NCBI GenBank assembly: GCA_001579985.1
Contig: LRSR01013717.1
Coordinates: 1-21,775 of the forward strand
Source: Hypsibius dujardini
Taxonomy: Eukaryota > Tardigrada > Eutardigrada > Parachela > Hypsibiidae
DNA length: 21,775 nt
Direction: 5' to 3'
The position numbers and the translations under genes were made by a program. The notes beneath the pieces were generated by a model. The model saw nothing but the letters and a program-made list of their open reading frames with translations. It searched no databases and was not told where the DNA came from. Of this stretch, positions 17,018 to 21,775 are shown one piece after another (the stretch's first letter is position 1; every line of letters begins with the position of its first letter).

Positions 17018-17749
17018 ACCGCCCTCTTCGCTCCTCTTTTTTTGTGCCTGCTTGGATATCTCTCCTATGTACTTTAGACAGAGAGTGATCGAGGATGAGT
17101 GTGTAAAACGGTTAACAATAAATGTGCAACCAGGGGCTAAAATAGTCCTCGACTTATTACACACTCTGCGCAACAACAAAAAAACGACTTTAATCGACTC
17201 AAAAGTCTAAAGCCGAGAAGTTGCACACACCACAGTATCAAGTAGATGTACTGCTTTTATTTAGTTCTATTTAGCCTTTTAGTCTGCAGTGATCTTTAAT
17301 TTTAGTTTGGTTGAAGAATTTATTTCCCAGCTTGAATCTTTAGTGCCTACTAAAACTTGAAATGTTTCTTCAGCAAAATAAGAAGTTAAAAATTATTCAC
17401 AAGTTTTCGTTTCGTTTTGTTTTCGTTTCGTTTTGTTTCACCAATAATACCGGGTCCTACAACACGCCCACCTTGAAAGTAGGGACTGTTAATAAGTTGA
17501 TAAAAAAGTAGTTAAAATATATAAAATAGCTAATGCAATGAATGTGGCAAGGTGATAGTGGCATAAAACGCAAGCAGAAAGTGTGGAGCAGACAGGGAGA
17601 CGTCCAAGGCAAACACAAGGAATCGGTGAGATTTTTGGTAGAAAAGAAGCAGGAGACGGACGATTCTGCGTTAAATCGCCGAGGCAAAATATCAAGACAA
17701 AAAAAGATGCGACACCAGCTGGAACACGTCCCGGATCTTCTTTCTGACA
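17018..17749. other. Convergent 3' spacer between the secreted-protein gene and ACSBG
   Basis: Contains AATAAA at 17117-17122 (+), about 100 nt after the stop of the upstream gene, and a GTTTCGTTTT repeat at 17403-17440. On the minus strand, AATAAA complements near 17256 and 17319 are the closest poly(A) signals I see for ACSBG. No gene found. Confidence 0.5.
17117..17122 (+). terminator. Poly(A) signal AATAAA
   Basis: Canonical hexamer 100 nt downstream of the TGA at 17015-17017. It is the only one within 700 nt on this strand. Confidence 0.6.
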
Positions 17750-19526
17750 CTATGCCTCATTTCCGCCCTCGTAAATGCTCTCTATGAGGGCTGAATACTT
17801 TTCACACACGAAGGACCGCTTCAACTTCAACGTCGGTCCTGCAAGTAAAAACAACAGAATGTAACAAACTTGTGGGCATTGTAAAATATAGCGAAAGCAT
17901 AGTTTCCATCGACAGTTCTTTGAATCATGAAATTTCTTTGGAGATATGAAGAAAGTGACAGTCAGTAAAGTACATACCGAGCTCGCCGCCAATGATGCTA
18001 AAGTCCTCCGGGAGGACCTTGAACTTCTGAACGCACTGTGCCCGGCTGGTGGCGCGCTTGTTGACGGCCGCCAAGCCCTTCTCCAGGGCCTTCTCCAGGC
18101 CTGTCACCTTCAAGGCCGCACTGACAGTCGACACTTGCACTCCGCAGTGTTCTTGAATCCTGTTGATGAAAAGTTCATGTCAGAGATTGCCACAAAAAAT
18201 ACGTCCTTTTTTCTGTCTGTCTGTCTGTCTGTCTATCTGTCTGTCATTTTGTCTGCCTATCTGCTTGTCTGCTGCAGATGCTTACCAGTCACGTGATATC
18301 CGACTGAGTTTGTCAAGAGGTGCGCCAGTCTCCAGGTTGATTTCTGACTTGAGGGTCAAGAGAACTGACAGGAACTTGCGCTTGTCACCGATCACCATGG
18401 CAGTCGACACGATGGGGAGCTCTTCCTTGATCATGTCTTCGATGGGGACAGGCGGGACGTTCTCTCCTCCGGCTGTGATAAGGAGCTCCTTGAGGCGACC
18501 TACAGGTAAAAAAACATAGATGAGTCATTGTTTTCTGTTAGGACACAGACATTGTCTTGAGATTTGCATCACTCAGACTTACCAGTGATCATAAGGAAGC
18601 CGTCACGGTCCTTTTTTCCGATGTCTCCTGTATGGAGGTAGCCCTGCTCGTCCAGCACGTCCCGGGTCTTGGCATCCTGTCCGAGGTATCCCATGAAGAC
18701 GTGGCGACCGTACATGCAAATCTGGAAGCGGCAAATCACAGACATATCATTCAAAGGCCCGTAAAATGAGATTAAAATGTATGAGACAAAAGGTTTGGCT
18801 GATTGTGTTACCTCTCCGTTGCCTTCCCCGTCAGGCTTCTCAATTTTAGTCGTCACTCCTGGGAATTCCTTTCCGGCTGAACCGATTTTGATGCATCCAG
18901 GCAAGTTCATGGTGTGAGGAGCTAAAAATAGGAAAGAATGAAACGTAAGTTTCATTCTTTACCCTGTTTTATTATTAGTAAGTGAACGGTGAATAAATAT
19001 AAATATAAAATTAGGTTAAACGTACCAGAGCTTTCACTCATGCCGTAGATATCGTAAATGGGGATATTATAAGACAGGAAGAATTCCTGAGTCTCCTTAG
19101 ACATGGGGGCAGCGCCGGAGCAGGCATACAGGCAGCGATCCAGACCGAGTTGCTGGCGGACCTTACGGAACACCACGGCGTTGATGAGGGAGAACCCGAA
19201 CGGGGTGGAACCGTTCTGGTTCTGGCTGGACTTCAGACCAACACCTTGCGCCTTGGTGTTGATCCACAACTTGACTGGATTCATGTGCTTAGTCATGCCT
19301 TGCATCTTCTCGGCAATCTTCTCCCAGACACGTGGGACTCCGCAGAGGAAAGTCGGGCGAGCTTCGCGCAGGGTGTTGACGAGCGTGCCCTTGAGGGCGT
19401 CCGGCTCGGCGAACCAGACAACGCCTCCGCAACTGATCGGTAGATAGCTGAAATCAAGAAGGGCAGGCATGTTATAAAAAACCTAATAAGAGAACTGGTA
19501 AGGTGATGCAGGCAGGCAGACTGAGA

Positions 19527-19580
<54 letters not shown>

Positions 19581-21199
19581 TTACAGGTCGGTCATCTGGG
19601 CTGCGACGTGGCTAAGGGGAAGGTATGAAACAAAGACGACTTGGCTCTTGATCGGGTTGTGATTTAGTTCGGCAGTTCGCATTGCCGACTTGGAGGTCCA
19701 AATGAGGTTGTCGTGGCTGAGCATGGCACCCTTTGGGTTTCCAGTGGTTCCGGATGTGTAGATGATGGTGCAGCACTTGTTCGGCGACATACGACGGTGG
19801 CGTTCATCGAGAACGCTGTCCGGCACTAGCTTCGCCAAGGCCATAAATTCGGCCCAGCTGTAGACGTTGTCTTCGACGCCTTTGGACGGCTTCCCGCAGT
19901 ATTGAATGATGGCGCGTAGATGAGGCAGTTCATGGCGAATCTTGAGGACCTTTTGGAGTTGCTTATCGTCATCGACAACGAGGATATTGGCGCGTGAGTC
20001 ATAAGCATTGTATTGGGTGGCTTCGGGGGAGTTGGTCGAGTAGATCCCGACGGCTAAACCTCTGCAGAAAAATTGAGTAATTAAGAAAAGATGTCTCATG
20101 TTTGTTCATCTGTATGTTTGTCTGTATCTCTATCTGCCTGCTTACCTACCTACCTGCATGTCTGTCTGCATGTCTGTCTGTCTGTCTGCTTGTTTATCTG
20201 TCTGTTTGCCTGTCTTCCGCCGGCCTGCCTGCCTGTCTGCCTGTCTTAAACATGCCTGAAAAAATGACTGTGTCAATAAGAAAGCGTACCCAGCATAGAT
20301 GGCGGCAATGTCTGAAATGAACCATTCAGGCGAGTTGAATCCAATGATCCCAACTGCGTGGAACGGCTCCAGACCGAGATGGATGAAGGCTTTTGCTGCG
20401 GTGCGAACATCATTAAAGTAGTCGAGATACGTCCAGGTCTTCCACACTCCTCCACGCTTGACTTTCAGTGCTGGCAGATGGGCGAAGTTATTGACTGTCC
20501 GTTTGAACCACGTCGGCAGCGACTCCGGCTTCATCCCGTCGGTTTCGGGATCACTGCGCACATACAGACAGGCATGGTTAGTTTCATCGACAACAGATAC
20601 TAACACGAACACGGACACAAACAAAGACAAGACAAAGACATAGACATATACGCAGACACGAAAAAAGGCATACACACATACACGAACACATATACGTACA
20701 GGCACAGACATGTACACAGACACAGTCACAGTCACAGACACAAGAGAGAGACTTACTCACCGACACAGACATACACACAGACACAATCACTGACAAAGAC
20801 AAAAGACATAGGACATAAGACATAAGACAGAGACAGAGACAGAGACAGAGACACAGACACAGACACAGACACAGACACAGACACAGACACAGACACAGAC
20901 ACAGACACAGACACAGACATCTGCACCGGCAAATAAGATATGGATTGAGAGAAGTAACCGTACCGGCCAAGGCGAAGACGCACAGCTGTGCCTGGATCGG
21001 TGGTCCAGATGTCCTCGGCATCCGCCACGGCATCGGGGCCCTGGTTGACCTTGTAGCCGTTTGTGCCACCGTTCGCTGTCTTGACATGTCCGTTCGTGGC
21101 GGCGACGAAGCTGGGCTTCTGGTAGACGAACGCTGACCCGTTGATGGAGGAAGTCGGACTGCTATCGGTACTGCCCATCTGGTCATTGTATAGCTCCAT
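17750..21199 (-). CDS. ACSBG: Long-chain fatty-acid-CoA ligase, bubblegum type (ACSBG)
   Basis: Nine coding exons on the minus strand: 21199-20964, 20553-20290, 20061-19585, 19447-19026, 18921-18812, 18721-18583, 18499-18286, 18159-17978 and 17838-17750 (TAG), 710 aa, about the usual length of animal ACSBG1. All introns are GT-AG and all phases close. The enzyme activates long-chain fatty acids with ATP to acyl-AMP, then acyl-CoA. Motifs are the AMP-binding P-loop YTSGTTGNPKG (267-277), LPLSHVAAQ, EPDALKGTLVNTLRE, GVPRVWEKI, YGMSES (460-465), HTGD (533-536), then RLKELLITAGGENVPPVPIE (551-570), the linker and fatty-acyl signature typical of bubblegum. The C-terminal GGELGPTLKLKR holds the catalytic lysine region. 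Residues 1 to ~65 are a Ser/Gly/Asn-rich, poorly conserved N-terminus. Start at 21199 is the first ATG after an in-frame acceptor-like TTTGTACAG, so a 5' UTR exon may lie further upstream. A Gly usual after SES(S/T) reads Ala (SSAPH). Confidence 0.96.
18205..18273. repeat. (CTGT)n tract in ACSBG intron 7
   Basis: CTGTCTGTCTG repeats with CTAT and CTGC variants between the exons ending 18286 and starting 18159. Confidence 0.85.
19530..19581. repeat. (ACAG)n microsatellite abutting an ACSBG splice donor
   Basis: About twelve perfect ACAG units. On the transcript strand the donor GTAAGT at 19584-19579 runs directly into the CTGT repeat, so the donor's last bases are part of the array. It takes up over a third of the 137-nt intron 3. 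Confidence 0.9.
20102..20248. repeat. (CTGT)/(CTGC) imperfect tetranucleotide tract in ACSBG intron 2
   Basis: TGTCTGTCTGCATGTCTGTC and CCTGCCTGCCTGTC-type units fill most of intron 20062-20289. Confidence 0.85.
20596..20755. repeat. Degenerate (ACACAGAC)-type tract in ACSBG intron 1
   Basis: ACACGAACACGGACACAAAC and related units, AC-rich on the + strand. Confidence 0.8.
20820..20920. repeat. (ACAGAG)/(ACAGAC)n hexanucleotide array in ACSBG intron 1
   Basis: About four GACAGA units then more than ten perfect CAGACA units, about 45 nt from the exon edge at 20964. Confidence 0.9.
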
Positions 21200-21639
21200 C
21201 TTGGGAGAGGCATTTCCGGGTATTCTCCTGTACAAAGTGAGTGGGCGAAAAAAAAACAGGCAACAGATTAGTTAAAGAATAGAAAGTTGGCAAGGTGTGA
21301 GGGTTGTTTGCGCGCGACTCAAAACAAGTTCAAGGCAAGACACATAGGCGATAAGGAGGCACCACAGGCAGTCCAGACAGATAAGAAAGGGAGGGAATTG
21401 TGTCTGAGAAAGTGGGACTTTGTTCGAGGTGAAAAGCTCTGACCAGCCCATGAAGGCGCGATAGCATCGCGTTGGTTAGCGGGTCTGTGTGCTATGAGGA
21501 AAAGTCGCACTATCTTGTGGAATCAAGCTGTGAGGGTGACCGTAAGTGTTGAGACATCTCTGATTTGCCTGAGGTCTGCTTGAACAACCATCCGTATCAG
21601 ACACAATATCACAGGAAGGCTTGGACACAGAAAGAGAGA
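21200..21639. other. 5' side of ACSBG
   Basis: Contains the probable acceptor (TTTGTACAG on the minus strand, at about 21229-21237) for the first coding exon, followed upstream by 400 nt without a recognisable exon. The true 5' UTR exon and promoter may be here or beyond the window. Confidence 0.4.
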
Positions 21640-21775
21640 CATACATAGATACAGACACAGACAGCGGTACAGACGTAGGCACAGGCACAGACGCAGACAC
21701 TAAAGACACTGACACAGACACAGACACAGACACAGACACAGACACAGACACAGACACAGACACAGACACAGACAC
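21640..21775. repeat. (CAGACA)n hexanucleotide satellite at window end
   Basis: Degenerate then near-perfect CAGACA units over the last ~70 bases, continuing to the edge. Same unit, opposite orientation, as at 1-70. Confidence 0.9.

Noticed and set aside
17542-17787. Lys/Arg-rich 81-codon plus-strand ORF
   Set aside because: Overlaps the ACSBG last exon and 3' UTR in antisense, with no supporting features.
19103-19447. Plus-strand ORFs opposite ACSBG exon 4
   Set aside because: Shadows of a strongly conserved minus-strand coding exon.
19530-19581. Regular repeat array considered as CRISPR-like
   Set aside because: Plain tetranucleotide microsatellite without spacers, in a eukaryotic intron.
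20584-21213. Long Cys/Leu/Ser/Val minus-strand frames upstream of ACSBG exon 2
   Set aside because: They read through (CAGACA)n arrays in intron 1 and the alternative frame of the first coding exon.
1-21775. tRNA, rRNA or other structured RNA genes
   Set aside because: I scanned by eye for tRNA T-loop and paired-arm patterns and saw none convincing. A tRNAscan/Infernal run would be decisive.

Overview
The window is animal nuclear DNA. Every recognisable gene is split by short spliceosomal introns (mostly GT-AG, about 45 to 400 nt, a few longer), intergenic space is rich in microsatellites and foldback elements, and the encoded families (acyl-CoA synthetase bubblegum, a rhodopsin-like GPCR, four-TM MARVEL-like proteins) are metazoan. 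Five to six genes in 22 kb suggests a compact invertebrate genome. A tardigrade or another small ecdysozoan would fit the GPCR style, but that is only an impression and the phylum cannot be fixed from the sequence alone.

Layout. 1-2220: microsatellites and low-complexity DNA, with at most a 5' exon candidate. 2222-7241 (+): a tandem array of three paralogous four-TM genes, called here A (2222-3220, first exon not certain), B (3499-5387, complete, 196 aa) and C (6096-7241, first exon not certain). 7620-10780 (-): a 385-aa rhodopsin-class GPCR in five coding exons, convergent with gene C. It has a 35-nt microexon, a GC-AG intron, and one intron made almost entirely of a long-inverted-repeat element. 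10781-15347: about 4.5 kb with no convincing gene but at least three foldback or inverted-repeat elements and a 54-bp tandem duplication. 15348-17017 (+): a five-exon gene for an unrecognised 204-aa protein with a signal peptide and a Thr-rich tail. 17750-21199 (-): a nine-coding-exon, 710-aa bubblegum-type long-chain acyl-CoA synthetase (ACSBG), convergent with the secreted-protein gene. 21200-21775: its upstream region, ending in a hexanucleotide satellite.

The genes do not look like one pathway. The only cluster with shared ancestry is the four-TM array. Exon models were built by hand from splice consensus, reading-frame phase and agreement between paralogs or families. All exon phases in the six models close consistently. 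The most unusual points are two GC-AG introns each supported by reading frame, a 10-nt intron slide between paralogs A and B, a GPCR with NRV and DPVFF in place of DRY and NPxxY, and a family of long-arm foldback elements, one of which fills a GPCR intron and carries a 21-nt copy of the neighbouring exon.
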